Source: Taxawa tesnikishii (nom. ined.)
Lineage: Eukaryota > Ascomycota > Dothideomycetes > Dothideales
Direction of reading: 5' to 3'
DNA: 64,000 bases
Assembly (NCBI GenBank): GCA_030247885.1
Contig: JAPDRO010000010.1
Location: forward strand, 124,001 to 188,000
The position numbers and the translations under genes are program-made. The notes beneath the pieces were generated by a model. That model ran no database searches. It worked only from the letters and a program-made list of their open reading frames with translations, and was not told where the DNA came from. This document shows, piece after piece, positions 52,805 through 63,975 of the stretch. Each line of letters opens with the position of its first letter. Position 1 is the stretch's first letter.

Positions 52805-54655
52805 ACGTGCTTCACAAGCGAGCCGGTCACCCAAGCGAGCCGGTCAAAACGCGTACGCGACGCGTTCTTTAGCTTCTACCTCTTATTCTATAACAAACTT
52901 TGGTTATAATGCCTTCTCAAACTGAAGGAAGAGTTTCTTTAGCCCTTCAGGCCTACAGGAGTCGCAACATCTTGTCCCTTCGCGCTGCAGCGAACACCTA
53001 CGACGTACCATTCGAGACACTCCGCGAAAGACACCTTGGTATCCTTCCAAGAGCAGATATACCTGCAAACTCTCGCAAACTTACCAACGCTGAAGAGGAA
53101 CTCCTTCTGCAGAGGATCCTCCAGCAGTCTGCCCAAGGATTTCCTCCTTAGCGTAGTATTGTTCAAGAAATGGTTAATACTATGCTTAGAACCAAGAATC
53201 CATCCAGTCCTCAAAGAGTTGGCAAGAACTGGGTCACCAACTTTGTCAAGAGGCATCCACAGCTTAGCAGCATCTATAATCGCAAGTTCGACTATCAAAG
53301 AGCAGAATGTGAGGATCCAAAGCTTGTTAGCTTATGGTTTAAGCTAGTGGGAGACACAATTGCGCAGTATGGTGTTGCAGATGAAGATATCTACAACTTT
53401 GATGAGACTGGCTTCCAGATGGGTGTTATTGCAACATCCAAAGTGATCACAACTTCAGAAAGGAAGGGAAGACCAAGGACAAACCAGCCAGGAAACAGGG
53501 AATGGGTTACAGCAATCGAGGCAGTCAATGCAAAGGGTTGGGCTGTTCCACCATTCATCATCTTTGCTACTAAGCTTCACCAGATGACCTGGTATCAAGC
53601 TGGCCTTCCAGCAACCTGGAAGATTGCTGTTATTGACAACGGCTGGACCACAGATAGAGATTGGGACCCAATGGATCCATCATTTCCATGAAAACACCAA
53701 GCATTCCTATAGCAAATGAAGGCTCCTCATCTTTGATGGCCATGGAAGCCACCACACAGCTGAATTCAAGGACTTCTGCTTGAAGAACCACATCCTCACT
53801 TTGTGTATGCCTGCACATACATCTCACATCCTTCAGCCTTTGGATGTGAGCTGTTTTGGCCCTCTAAAGAAGGCATATGGTACTCATTGAGAACAAGCTG
53901 AGGCTTGGCATCAACCATATCACTAAGGAAGGGTTCCTACCAGCCTTCTTTGCAGCACACCAGCAAAGTATGACTGTGGACACAATCAGATCTAGCTTCA
54001 GAGCAACTGGCCTTGTCCCTTTCAATCCTGATGAGGTACTTTCCAATCTTGGACCAGTTCCACAAGCAACACCATCACCAAGGGGCAGCCAGTCCTCTTG
54101 GGACCCTAAAACTCCAAAGACCATACCCGAAATTAAGAAGCAAGCCAACCTGATCTTGACTAAGGGTCGCAAAAGAAGAAGATCATCAACTTCTTCAGGT
54201 GACAAACCTTTCCAACAGCTTCTGAAAGGGTTCGAGACTGTGGTCCATGATAAGGCACTTTTGATGGCTGAAGTAGCTGCACTTAGAGCTGAGAATCAGC
54301 ACCAGAAGCAGAAGCGAGTACGCCGCAAAGGTTTCATTCAACAGGGAGGGTCAATGACTATCCAAGAAGGGCAGGAGGCTGTTCAGAAGAGAGTGGTTGC
54401 TGAGCAATCAACTCCTCAAGATGAAAATATCGATCCAGCATTTCTGCCTGCGCAGCCAGAAGTGCCTCGTAAGAAGGCAACATCAAGGTGTAGCAAGTGT
54501 GGCTCTTATGAGCATAACTATAGAACATGTAGATCATAATCCAAGTAGTTTCATGTTCTGTTCTACAGTGTTGCTCATGCAATGTGCAACTAAAGTTGAA
54601 TAAGACGGAAACTTGACCGGCTCGCTTGGGTGACCGGCTCGCTTGTGAAGCACGT
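52805..54655 (+). mobile_element. pogo-like element, family E2, full length
   Basis: TA at 52803-52804 and 54656-54657; 1851 bp. Termini start ACGTGCTTCACAAGCG with two CAAGCGAGCCGGTCAC units, the same unit as family E but a different outer tip. Starts 17 bp after the TA flanking the hybrid element. Confidence 0.94.
52909..54539 (+). pseudogene. Family E2 transposase with zinc knuckle, several breaks
   Basis: ATG at 52909 (MPSQTEGRVSLALQAYRSRN). A TAG at 53149-53151 interrupts after QGFPP; the frame continues to YNFDETGFQMGVIA and NREWVTAIEAVNAKGW, then shifts near 53660. The rest reads LLIFDGHGSHH-like (about 53730), ILQPLDVSCF (about 53830), another shift near 53880, and finally a tail with CSKCGSYEHNYRTC, a CX2CX4HX4C knuckle, and stop at 54539. 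Confidence 0.88.
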
Positions 54656-54744
54656 TATAGATAGCCCATAATGTCTGAAGCTACCATTGCGAAAGGATCA
54701 CACTATCTACCTTGTGCGAGCATGAATTCTGTATGGCTATTGTA

Positions 54745-55176
54745 CAGTGACTCCATGAAAGTATCCGTGATTTAGCCGTGAACGTCGATCTGTTTGCAAC
54801 TATACCATCAACTTGACGCGTAACCATGCCACAACCGAGGCAGCCGCTTGCTCAGATTGATGTAAATCACCTTGATAATCGAGAACTGAGTCCATATACA
54901 CGTGGACGGCTCGTCGCAGCGCACGAACATGGCGATACAGTTGCTGAAATCAGCCACGCAACAAAGATACCGTGGTCTACTGTAAAAGACACAGTTACGA
55001 AGGCGGCCACACATCCACATGGATATTCGCATGCAAGATCCGGCCGTCCAAAGAAGCAATCAGACCGTATGAATCGCCGTATCGTCCGATATGCTTGCAC
55101 CAAACCGTTTGCGACGTATAACCAGCTCCAATCCGAGTTGCAGCTCAATATATGTACTGCAACTATCGCACGAATA
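54745..55176 (+). mobile_element. Tc1/mariner element, 5' part only
   Basis: TA at 54743-54744 then CAGTGACTCC, the tip of a Tc1-type repeat related to the one at 42397. The transposase starts at 54826 (MPQPRQPLAQIDVNHLDNRE; LSPYTRGRLVAAHEHGD; RPKKQSDRMNRRIVRYACTK) and is open up to TIARI, where the family C element is inserted at 55177. The sequence on the far side of that element (57534 on) does not continue the protein, so the rest was lost. Confidence 0.8.
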
Positions 55177-57531
55177 ACGAACTTCCCCACTTGATGCACG
55201 TTCCCACTTGATGCACGCTTTTTGCGTCTCAGCGATACATGAAAGAACAGCTCTAGTAATTTAACCACTGGGTGCATCGACCTAGGATCTCATACAGCTC
55301 AAGAAGAACAGCAACAGAACTATTCTAGCTACTAACTAATTGGAAAGTATCGTGAAGGCGGCTGTGTGCTGCGCCCGGAGCGTAACCTCTGCGAAACCGG
55401 TACCCAGCCTGTATCTCGCTGGCGTAAAGCATGACTAGATATCCTCCCTCTTGGAATAGTCTCGCGCTGAAGTTGACACGCTGAAGAACCTAGAACACCA
55501 CCCAAATCGCTTTTATCTTGCTGAGTGCGTTGTGTAGAAGGCTGTGCGTGAAGCCTCTTCTGGGGTACCTCTACCTCCTCCTCTTCAAGACCCCTCTTCC
55601 TAGGCTTAGCAGCGTCTACTCTCGCTGCCCTTACTACTATCACTTCTTGTTCCTTGGTGCTAGTAGCCCGAGGCTGCTTAGTAGTTTGCGCATGCTTGCC
55701 AGCTTGTTGCGCTGCTTTCCTCGCCGCTCGTTCAGCCTTTCTACGATCCAGCTCTACTTTTGCTGCCTCGCGCGCTACAACACGCGCAGCCTTCCTTTCT
55801 TCCTTCTCACGCGCTTTCCCTACCCGTACTCTAGCTGCTTCAACCCTCCGATCTTGTATAGCCTGCTTGCGTTGGCGCTCCACCTCCGCTTCGTTGGCTG
55901 CTTGCTGCCGAGCTCGCTCAACCCGAGCGGGACTGAAGAACCGTGCTTGACCCGCACTCTCGCCCTCTTCATACAAGACAAGCCTCCGTCCACGCTTCTG
56001 CTTCTTCTTCTCCTCTACTATCACCTTCTTTAAGCCTTGGTTCTCGTGCTGTAGGATCTCTACCTTGGTAGCTAGCTTTTCACCAGCATGGAGTAGAGGG
56101 AGCGCTTCGATAGTAACATAGCCATCCTTTTGCATATGGCTAAACATACGGCGTAGCGAGCGCGCTGAAGTAGGCGTTCGAACGTGCTGTGGCTCAGGCG
56201 TAGTGTTGTTCTGCGTGACTGTGGCTATCACACGTTCGGGGCTGAACGGGTGAATCCCAGCCGCCTCCCATGCGCTTTTCACATTCTTCTCCGTGAATGC
56301 GCATTCCCACGCCTCGTGGAAGAACTTCCAGAACTGTCGCTTAGTGATACGAGTGAGACCTCCACCATCACTTAGGAACTGGTCGACTTCTCGCGAGTAG
56401 TAGGTTGCAAGAGGCGAAAACATGCCGATGTCAAGAGGTTGCAGCCTGTGAGTTGAGTGTGGAGGGAGAACGGCAAGTAGAATCCGGTTACGATCGGCGT
56501 AGTCAACAAAACCAAGGTTTACATGACTACTGTGGCCGTCTACGATAAGCAGGCGTTGACTTCTAGCCGCTTTTCGGCGTGTGTTGTGGTCAAACACGTG
56601 CTCCAGCCACTGCAACCCCAAAACCTCATTACTCCACCCCTTCTCCGAGCTAGCGAAGTATGCCGACTGCTTTTCACCGTCAAAGTCCTCCAACCAAGAG
56701 TCTTGTAAGTCTCCCGACTCGCTTTGGTAGATAAGCGCGGGTGGAAGGTGCGTTCCATCGGCGCAGATGGAAGCAATGAGTGTAATGAAGTCCCGGCTAC
56801 CATCCTGACTTGCACCGAGCAAGCACCCACTTTCTAGTGCTTCACGTGAGACGATCCGTTTCGTAGACCTAGAGAGGCCTATCAAGAAGCCTTTCTCGTC
56901 GAAGTTGTACGTGTTTGACGGCGTGACGTCGTACTGCTCCGTCTTTCTGTGAAGCTGTGTTGAAAGTGTTAGACACGCATACTAGAAGCAGGCTGCACGC
57001 TACTATAACGCAGGTGGGACAAAACTAACTAGGCTAAAGAACTCTTGGAAGTATAGCGAGTTATCTGCCACCTTGCGCTTGTGATCGATCACCCGTAGGT
57101 ACACGCTGGTAAGGCGATCGCGGTGTCGCTGGTAGAAGCGCGTGACCCAGTTCTTTCCAAGCTTAGTTTTCGTGATCTCCTCAGCGACGTTCTTAAGCAT
57201 CTGGGGTGTCGGTGGAAGGCCACGGTCCGTGAGTCTATTCAGATGCGCAATAAGCACCTCTTCTTGCGCATCTGTGAGCTTCCGGCGCGTGTAGGAGACG
57301 GCTTCCTGGATTGTGCCTGTTTGGCCTTGATGGCGCCTTGATAGTGTACTCCGATCGACTCTCCACTTCTTTGCGGTTGCAGCATAGTTCACACGCTCTT
57401 GCGAATCTAGATCTACCAGTGCAGCCTCGATCCGAGCGTTGTTGTTCATTGTAGGGTGCAGTAATGGTGATAGGGTTTGGAGAAGAAAATCGTGCATCAA
57501 GTGGGAACGTGCATCAAGTGGGGAAGTTCGT
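55177..57531 (-). mobile_element. pogo-like element, family C, apparently intact
   Basis: TA at 55175-55176 and 57532-57533; 2355 bp. Termini ACGAACTTCCCC with two units of about 17 bp (TTCCCCACTTGATGCACG, TTCCCACTTGATGCACG), identical at both ends as far as read. The only pogo copy here whose transposase reads through without a break. Confidence 0.94.
55332..57449 (-). CDS. Family C pogo-like transposase, 680 aa, one intron
   Basis: ATG at 57449 (MNNNARIEAALVDLDSQERV); an upstream TTG frame inside the terminal repeat is not used. Exon 1 57449-57030 (420 nt) and exon 2 56954-55332 (1623 nt) join in phase 0 across a 75-bp intron (GTTAGT ... TCTAAC ... AACACAG). HTH at residues 1-70; CENP-B-like second HTH to about 130 (LGKNWVTRFYQRHRDRL); YNFDEKGFLIGLSRS (first D), LLIVDGHSSHVNL (second D), HRLQPLDIGMF (third D). 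Residues from about 440 are a long Lys/Arg/Glu/Ala coiled coil with nuclear-localisation-like clusters, then a Ser/Arg tail. Nuclear, cut-and-paste at TA. No disabling change seen. Confidence 0.88.
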
Positions 57532-57533
57532 TA

Positions 57534-57679
57534 TGCATCGGCTCACTTCCCCGCCGGCTGAGTGGAGCAATCGATATTCCTCCATAGTAGGGTTGTCTTG
57601 CTATTTTACTTCGCGCTCCCGTGCTTTCACCCTCTCCACATATCACCAACCTAGGACGTCTCGATCGAGTACAAGAGCC
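57534..57679. other. Short flank between the pogo element and the CFEM gene
   Basis: Contains CACTTCCCCGCCGGC (57545-57559), which resembles part of a pogo terminal unit, but no element could be delimited. Otherwise the promoter-proximal region of the CFEM gene. Confidence 0.35.
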
Positions 57680-58874
57680 ATGTATATTCTGCATCTCTTG
57701 ATTGCCTGCCTTCTCCATCTGACAAGGCTTATAGCCTGTCAAGACTTGGGCTCCCTTCCTCCCTGTGGAGTAAGTACCGGAGTATCGATGCTAGTCCACT
57801 TCCTGATCCATGATCTCAGCAAACATGCATTGGCAACATGATTGGAATAGCGAATACGCAATTTGACTGCGCACCAGGAGACGTTGTCTGTTACTGCACG
57901 AACCCGAACTTTGGATATGGTATCCGTGACTGCGCGAACCAAGCTTGCTCTCCTCAGGACGCTGCTACCGTGATACAGTTCGGGCTACAGTATTGCGTTC
58001 GCTGTGAGTCTTGCAGATGTCTTGCAGAAGAGCGCCAAACTTCCTGCCCATCCCAAGATTGACAGATTTCGATGCTGACAGTTGGCTAGTTCTAGCATCA
58101 TTGAGCTCTACGGCTGCCATATCCACTTCCGCAAGTTTCGGCTCTAGTGCCTTCACCGGAACGAGTTCGGCTTCTACAACTGAAGTCAGTGTTGCTCCAA
58201 CAAGTTCCGCTAGGATTGCGTCCCTGGGATCAGCGTCAACTTTATTTAGTGATGTTATTGCTTCACCATCACCTACTACATTGGTTACAACTACGGATTC
58301 TACAGGGGACGTCTTCACTGTGACTGGCGAGCTCTTCGAGTCGGACTCTCATACTATAACGGTCCCATGCCGTACCGTGATCACCACGAACAGGTGAGCC
58401 GGTGCGCACTCTTCTTCATGTTAGCGCTTTGCATGTCTACGCTGTGATATTTCGAAGCGTGATTCTCCGTTTCGAATGAACCGTTAGTACACATCTTCAT
58501 CACGCAGCCTCTACCGACTTGGCAAGCTCAGACTCTATGCTAACCACTCGAACCACGTAATAGTCTTGGCTCAGCCATTACAATGACAGTGACTGGATCC
58601 AGCGTAGTAAGTTTGGTTCAAGCAATCAGTTTAACCACTCGGCTGACGGCACGACCCTCAGCTACCCACCGCGCTACAACATGCCACCTCAGCTGCACAC
58701 GCATTGATCACGTTCGGCATCAACAGCACGGTCAGTACTGGAAGCCCATCAGTAGCGGTAGCCACGACAAATGCTGCGGATATGTTTAAGCATCCCATCT
58801 GGCACATTGGCATTCCAGTGAGTCTGAGTGTCGCTTTGGCGATGGGAGCTTTGGGAGCTGCGCTCAGATGGTAA
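57680..58874 (+). CDS. CFEM-domain secreted or GPI-anchored protein, 285 aa
   Basis: Exons 57680-57769, 57820-58003, 58066-58393, 58564-58606 and 58662-58874 join in frame (858 nt). Signal peptide MYILHLLIACLLHLTRLIAC. The CFEM domain has eight Cys in order: LPPCGQTC, FDC, VVCYC, RDCANQAC, QYC, with the Asp of CAPGD at the position used for haem or iron binding in fungal CFEM proteins. A Ser/Thr-rich stalk (SSTAAISTSASFGSS and on) and a hydrophobic C-terminus (IPVSLSVALAMGALGAAL) follow, fitting wall or membrane anchoring. Roles known for the family include haem uptake, adhesion and virulence; none can be chosen here. Confidence 0.82.
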
Positions 58875-59524
58875 GATGTTACGAATCCCGCTCGAACATG
58901 CGCGACGTGAGCGCACGTCGCACATGTCACGAACAGCGCACTACGCGCTGTTGACACGAGCCTCCTTGAGTGTATAGTTACCTCTCATTACCGTACATAG
59001 TAGCTTCGTGCTCAGCTCATGTAGCAAGTTCAACCATTGCCTTCTGCTATACAATCCACCGTATCAACCTTCTTGCAATACAACTGCTCCCTGCCTGATA
59101 CTGTGTAGCCCAGGGCACACCTTTTACAGTAGGGCGTGCAAGCTGAACCTGGAGTGAGAAAAGGATCACCCGTTCAAAGTTATCCCTGCTAACTATGTCT
59201 TTTGCAAGTCGACGTCCGTTTGTTTTTCTCGAGCTTCCATTAGTTCGCCTCCTTTGAAACGCGCCCCTCCTTCTAGGGTTCGCGCCGCTTTCGGCTCCTA
59301 ATATATAACTCCTCTCCCGGTTCTACGGACTCCCGCCTACCTTCCTATCTCGGCTCCGGTTCCGCTGCGTTATTTCTCTATTCGGCCTAATACCCTGTCA
59401 TTCCCGTGTCGCATCTGTTGCGACACTCTGAACAGTCCGACACCTTATAGGGGTAGGTGCCGATGTTCTAGATTGCGTCGGTTCTGCCGTTCTCTTAGTT
59501 GCCACTCGGTTCGGAGGTGGAAAG
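58875..59524. other. No gene recognised
   Basis: 3' flank of the CFEM gene, with a pyrimidine-rich stretch at 59220-59400. GCGACGTGAGCGCACGTCGC near 58900 can form a small hairpin and may act as a 3' signal. Confidence 0.4.
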
Positions 59525-60310
59525 ATCTCACTTTAGTAGCTGCGCTACATCCTTTGCAGGGTGTGAGGACTGGGCGGCGCCTGTTTATGCCGCTATACGG
59601 TGTTAATCCTCGATATGACAGGTTGCGACGCGAAGCGCTGTGATTTGCGCGCAGATAGTAGGGCCCGCGATAGGTAGATACTCAGATTGGGGTGGACGCC
59701 TTGCGCGAGCGTTACAGAGAACGGTCATCGCCTAGTCCAATCTATGGCTGTGCAATAGGCGGCGTTCACAGTGGATGCTCTGGATAGCTGACTACAAAGT
59801 ATAGTTCTGTGGCGGAACAGATAGTATAGTCGTTCAGGAACTGCGTGGTTGTGATAGCCAACCGCCGGGATCCGGGGATCCGGATTCCATCGTCACGTGC
59901 AGCTTCGTGCGGGGATGCCAGCCTAAGGGAGCAAGACGGTTGCGGAGCGTGCAACAGCTGTAGCGGCCCTTCCCGCAGACACTTTCGTCGTGAGCTACTT
60001 TGGGCCGGCGCTTAGCGGACAACATACGGGAAACCGAAGATCAGGTCTTGTCTCTCACACTATTTCGGTATGGCTCATTTGATGAGACTAAGACCGCCAA
60101 AAGGCGAGTTTCGGGAAACGGTCTGCATATAGTGACAGATCGGAGCGGGGAGTATTACGGCTACTGTCCATCTGCAATCGGTCGGGACGTCGTAGTCGCA
60201 TTATGGGATCCAGGACGGAACGATTTGACATTGGAAGAGAGAGGGATTTTTCCGGCCCCGCTTCCCACTTCCCGTTTCCTGCATCAGCCACATCACCATC
60301 CCTAGTTATG
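59525..60310 (+). repeat. Unclassified dispersed repeat, copy R2
   Basis: Carries all the markers listed for R1 (10488-11041) in the same order, with about 230 bp of additional sequence between TACATCCTTTGCAGGGTG (about 59546) and GGCGGAACAGATAGTATAG (59811). Ends near ATCACCATCCCTAGTTATG (about 60308), similar to the R3 end. Confidence 0.6.
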
Positions 60311-60876
60311 GAGAGTAAGCTAGGGTCCAGTCTTGCGCTAGGCCGATGAGAGGAAACAACGAATATGTCTACTAGGAATGAGGCAGAGATCATCAGGCGT
60401 CATCCCCTACACGCACTCAGTGCCTATTTCGCGTTGCTTATAAGGGCCTACTCATGACAGACCGACCATGTCTTGCGGAAGGGGCCAAGCGGACGCAGAC
60501 TCTACCCTGGATAACCTGCTTCGACTCGTCCTACTACCTAGGCTTGTGTTCCTTCTGTCCTGAGCTGACCTGTGTTTGTAACACAGTCTGTGCGGCTTGC
60601 CTGTATTTCCACCCTTCTAAGCCGCCCGAATACAAGCGCAAGAGATTGCGCGCTCTCTGCCTATTGAGACACTCCACCGATTCTCCTTCTTGCTCCTCGG
60701 GTAGGCGCTTTCCGAGTGGCGCTGATAAGTTCCGCACATGGCATCTGCACCAAGTGACAAAGGGCTGGAAGTAACAACCGAGCACGTGAAAGACTGCACT
60801 CCAACACAATCGCCCCGCAGTTCTGAACGAGTCACTGAATTGCCCAGCTATGCCGTGCATGACTCTGCTTTGTGCG
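60311..60876. other. No gene recognised
   Basis: 3' flank of the PD-(D/E)XK gene. The plus-strand ORF at 60454-60774 has no domain and is not called. Confidence 0.45.
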
Positions 60877-62389
60877 TCACGGAACAGCGTGAGTCTCAAA
60901 CCAGGGCCGGTAATGCGTCTCTGCCCAATGGAGGAGTAACTGCAGCCCAGACACGACCTTGAAGACCCCAAGTCTCGTACTCGCGTCGCCGAACTCGATT
61001 CTCGTCCAGACATTCTGCCTCATGTTAGTCGAGCTCCTGACTGTTGTATGTGACACTGATAGAAGACTTGCAGTTGTGCCTTCCGCGGTCCTTGAGGCGA
61101 ACAGAAAGGACCACTGCGGACCCTGAACAAGGAGGAGCGGAAGCCAGGGAAGGCCGGCACCCTTTGCTCCCCTCTCCTGAAGAAGTTCCTGCAAGCGGGT
61201 AAGATGCGCCGCGACCCATACAGCGAGCTGCGTTTGCGCTTCCTGCAGGTTCTCTCCTTCCGGCTTCGTTTCGATGCTGACTACAACAGGCTTATCGATA
61301 AGCGGACCATATCTTGTATGGTTCAAGCTTCGAGTACCGCCATCCGGACTTCTGCGGATTTGCCGCAGAGCAGACGACAGCTTTTCGTTCGGCTGGAGAA
61401 CGATGGCGAAGTCTACCATCTTGCTCCGGATCGTTTGGTTTTCCTGTGTCTCAGGGTTCAGCGTTTCCGGGCTCACTGTTGCGTGCACACTGATAATGAG
61501 TGTCAGCTGAACCGTATGGCCGGATCCAAGACGCCCTCAACCTACACGTTCTTGACACACACTGTCCGTGAATGCGTTGAGCGACTCTCAGCAAGACTGC
61601 CGAGGGGCCCGTGAACGAAACAGTTCCACGCCGCCTCCGAATCGGCATCCTCGCGGAGCTCGCGGGCTTTGTGTACGATACGATCAACCTCTGATAGCGT
61701 AGGGGCCGTACCGAGTTGAGTGCGTGAGTCTATGGGTGTGTAAAAGACGTCGCTTCTTCGAAAGCTTCGCTCCGAGTCCGCGAGATCCTCCTACACAAGT
61801 GGCATGTCAACGTCATCGGGCATGGCTCCTTCGATCAACCCTGGAAGCTTCCCCGTACCTGCAAAGACTGAGGAACAGTCTTGAGGCCTTCCGCAATATC
61901 TAAAATACCCTCGACCAGCTCTTTGAACCCGAGCGGAGCTCTAGGCCCGACTGCGGAGTCATCGTACGCGTGTATGTTGATCGATCGTGGGATCGTCCGG
62001 AGGAATGCGGGTTTTGAGGGACTCGTGGGCTCTGACCTCCGCGATCTCTTCGAGCTTCGCGATGTGAGCGACGGCTGTGAGGACGTGGTACTCTGTGATC
62101 GCGGTGAGTCTGGAACTTCAGGCGGCGCAAAGGATCTGCTTGGGCCGCGAGGTGTCGCGTCAAGATCAGTGTGGTTGACACCGCTCATCATATGTTTCGC
62201 ACGCTTGAACGGCGGTTCCGGAGTCGGGTATGGATGTACGGTACAATCGCACGAGGTGCGCTGTCTCTTGAAGCGGTGCTGAGGACGGCTTGGTGACCGT
62301 GGTGAAGGTACGCTTGCCGATGTGGATTGGGCAATACAGAAATCAGTGTTCTGAAGCCACTCCTCGATGGCGGCGTTGTCGCGATGCAT
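60877..62389 (-). CDS. PD-(D/E)XK nuclease-like protein, 462 aa
   Basis: Exons 62389-61859, 61790-61546 and 61489-60877 join in frame (1389 nt); introns of 68 and 56 bp, the second with a CTGAC branch site. N-terminus MHRDNAAIEEWLQNTDFC, then a Ser/Pro/Arg-rich disordered stretch. The conserved part has AAWNCFVHGPL, KMVDFAIVLQP (Asp), SIETKPEG (ExK), then AQTQLAVWVAAHLTRLQELL, WLPLLLVQGPQWSFLFASR and LLLHWAETHYRPWF. This is the arrangement of the fungal PD-(D/E)XK nuclease-like domain proteins, many of which are lineage-specific and TE-associated. Nuclease activity is inferred from fold only. Confidence 0.8.
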
Positions 62390-62839
62390 GTTCAGCCTGC
62401 GGTAAAAACTGGCGCAACTGTGCAAAGACGATGACCATCCTTTGTTTTGTTGATGGTGCGGGCGTCAGGACAGTCGCGCAGCCCCATATCGTTAGGTATT
62501 CTCGCTTCGAAAAGTTCTGGGCCATCCCCAGATCTCTGCTAAGCGCTGTCACCAGAATCAGCCCAAGCCCCCGCCAGATGACTTGTAGACCTGGCGGCGA
62601 AAGCCTACTGTACGCGTCTAGGTCGCTGAGGCTAGTAACGTCGTCAAGAGGCTTGTCTCTTAAGGATAGCCGCGTGCAGAGGTGGTAGACGAAATTCCAC
62701 GATTCACCCTTGCGGGCCGTTGAAGCCGTGACTTGATGCGATGAAGCTCGCTACGCATCGACCGCGGCGACGACCACGCAGCCTACTGTCCCCGCTGGGG
62801 CTGTGCATTCGTCCATCTACGAAGGCTCTACAAGGGACA
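62390..62839. other. No gene recognised
   Basis: Upstream region of the PD-(D/E)XK gene up to the R3 repeat. Confidence 0.45.
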
Positions 62840-63195
62840 CACAATACAACTAGGGATGACAACGTGACCGATCTAGGAAACGGTGAATGGGAAGGAGGCC
62901 GGAAACCCCTTTCTCCCAGTCCGAATCCGAGATTGAATCATCCCGTCCCGAATCCCATAACACGACTACGACGTTCGAAGCGATGGCAGATGGACGGTGG
63001 TGCTACAACTACCCCCGCCGATCTGCCTCCATATGCAGATCGTTTCCCGTATCTCGCTTCGTAGCGGTTGTGGCGGGTTTTGCCCCAATCGACCGAGGTG
63101 TATTGTAGTAGCATGATAGACGAGTTTCGAGTTTCGGTTTTCCCGTATATTATCTGGTAATCGCTGGCCAAAAATAGCGTCCGACCAGGGTGACT
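62840..63195 (-). repeat. Unclassified dispersed repeat, copy R3 (partial)
   Basis: Minus strand matches R1 and R2 from GGCCAGCGATTACC (about 63170) through ATACGGGAAAACCGAAACTC, GTCGTAGTCGTGTTATGGGA and TTTCCGGCCTCCTTCCCA to CATCCCTAGTTGTATTG (about 62845). The 5' third of the repeat is missing. Confidence 0.6.
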
Positions 63196-63403
63196 GCAAC
63201 AGGCGGTGCCACATCTGCCGTGTCTTTCGTGATGCTGCTGCCTGGATCTGGTTCAGCCCTCATGGAGCCGACAAGATCTGGATCTTGGGGCTCCAGCATT
63301 TATCGTGGAGCGTGAATAGAGAGAGCAACGCCAGCCGTGCTTGAGTGTCTAGAAAGCACTGCCGGTTGCGCAATCCTGCACTGGAAGGGGCATTGACGCT
63401 TCT

Positions 63404-63975
63404 TTACCACACGCTGACACCAAACATCCGGACGAACTTCAGCACCAGCTTACCCCAGCCATGCGCGTTGTACACGAGCCACGGCACTTCGTGAGGCATG
63501 TTGCCGTATCTGAGCAGGTTCAGCACCATGAACGGTTGCCAAGATAGGCCGGGTCTGAGCTGGGTTGCTTTGGCAAGCAGAATAGACAGGCGTAGGCGGA
63601 TGGATGAGATAGGACGTGTTGCCTTGTTTTGGCTTTGTAATGGAACGTTAGACAACGTCACCCACTAGATGAAAACAGCTCGATGAAGCCCCATACGAGA
63701 ATCACACAACAGCGGCACTTTCGAGCTGTTCTGACCAGTTCCTTCTATTGAAGGCCTACTTATGTGCGAGTGTCCCCATTCCAGTCGCCAAAGAACGACA
63801 GCTAATGGAAAGCCTAGCAGCAGAACCCAGCTCAGGCATGAAAGAAAGACGATACAAAGCGGAAACACCCAGTATGCGCGACTCATCATTCGTGGCCCCA
63901 CCTCGCTAAATCTCTGGAACCCGAGCTCCTGCACAGATGCTGCTAGCACGACCTGCATTGAGGACAACACCGATC
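63404..63975 (-). CDS. Possible 3' part of a membrane-protein gene, running off the window
   Basis: Two open stretches in the same frame, separated by one TAG at about 63663: VQELGFQRFSEVGPRMMSRA with two hydrophobic segments (AYWVFPLCIVFLSCLSWVLL, LGFPLAVVLW), and FMVLNLLRYGNMPHEVPWLV to the stop at 63404. An intron near the TAG is likely. No family recognised. Codon look and hydrophobicity favour a real gene, but only weakly. Confidence 0.3.

Noticed and set aside
57545-57559. A further pogo terminus beside the CFEM gene
   Set aside because: Only one unit-like word is present, with no ACGT tip, TA pair or partner end.
60454-60774. Cys-containing 106-codon frame downstream of the PD-(D/E)XK gene
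   Set aside because: No signal peptide, no family pattern, and it ends without a plausible gene structure.
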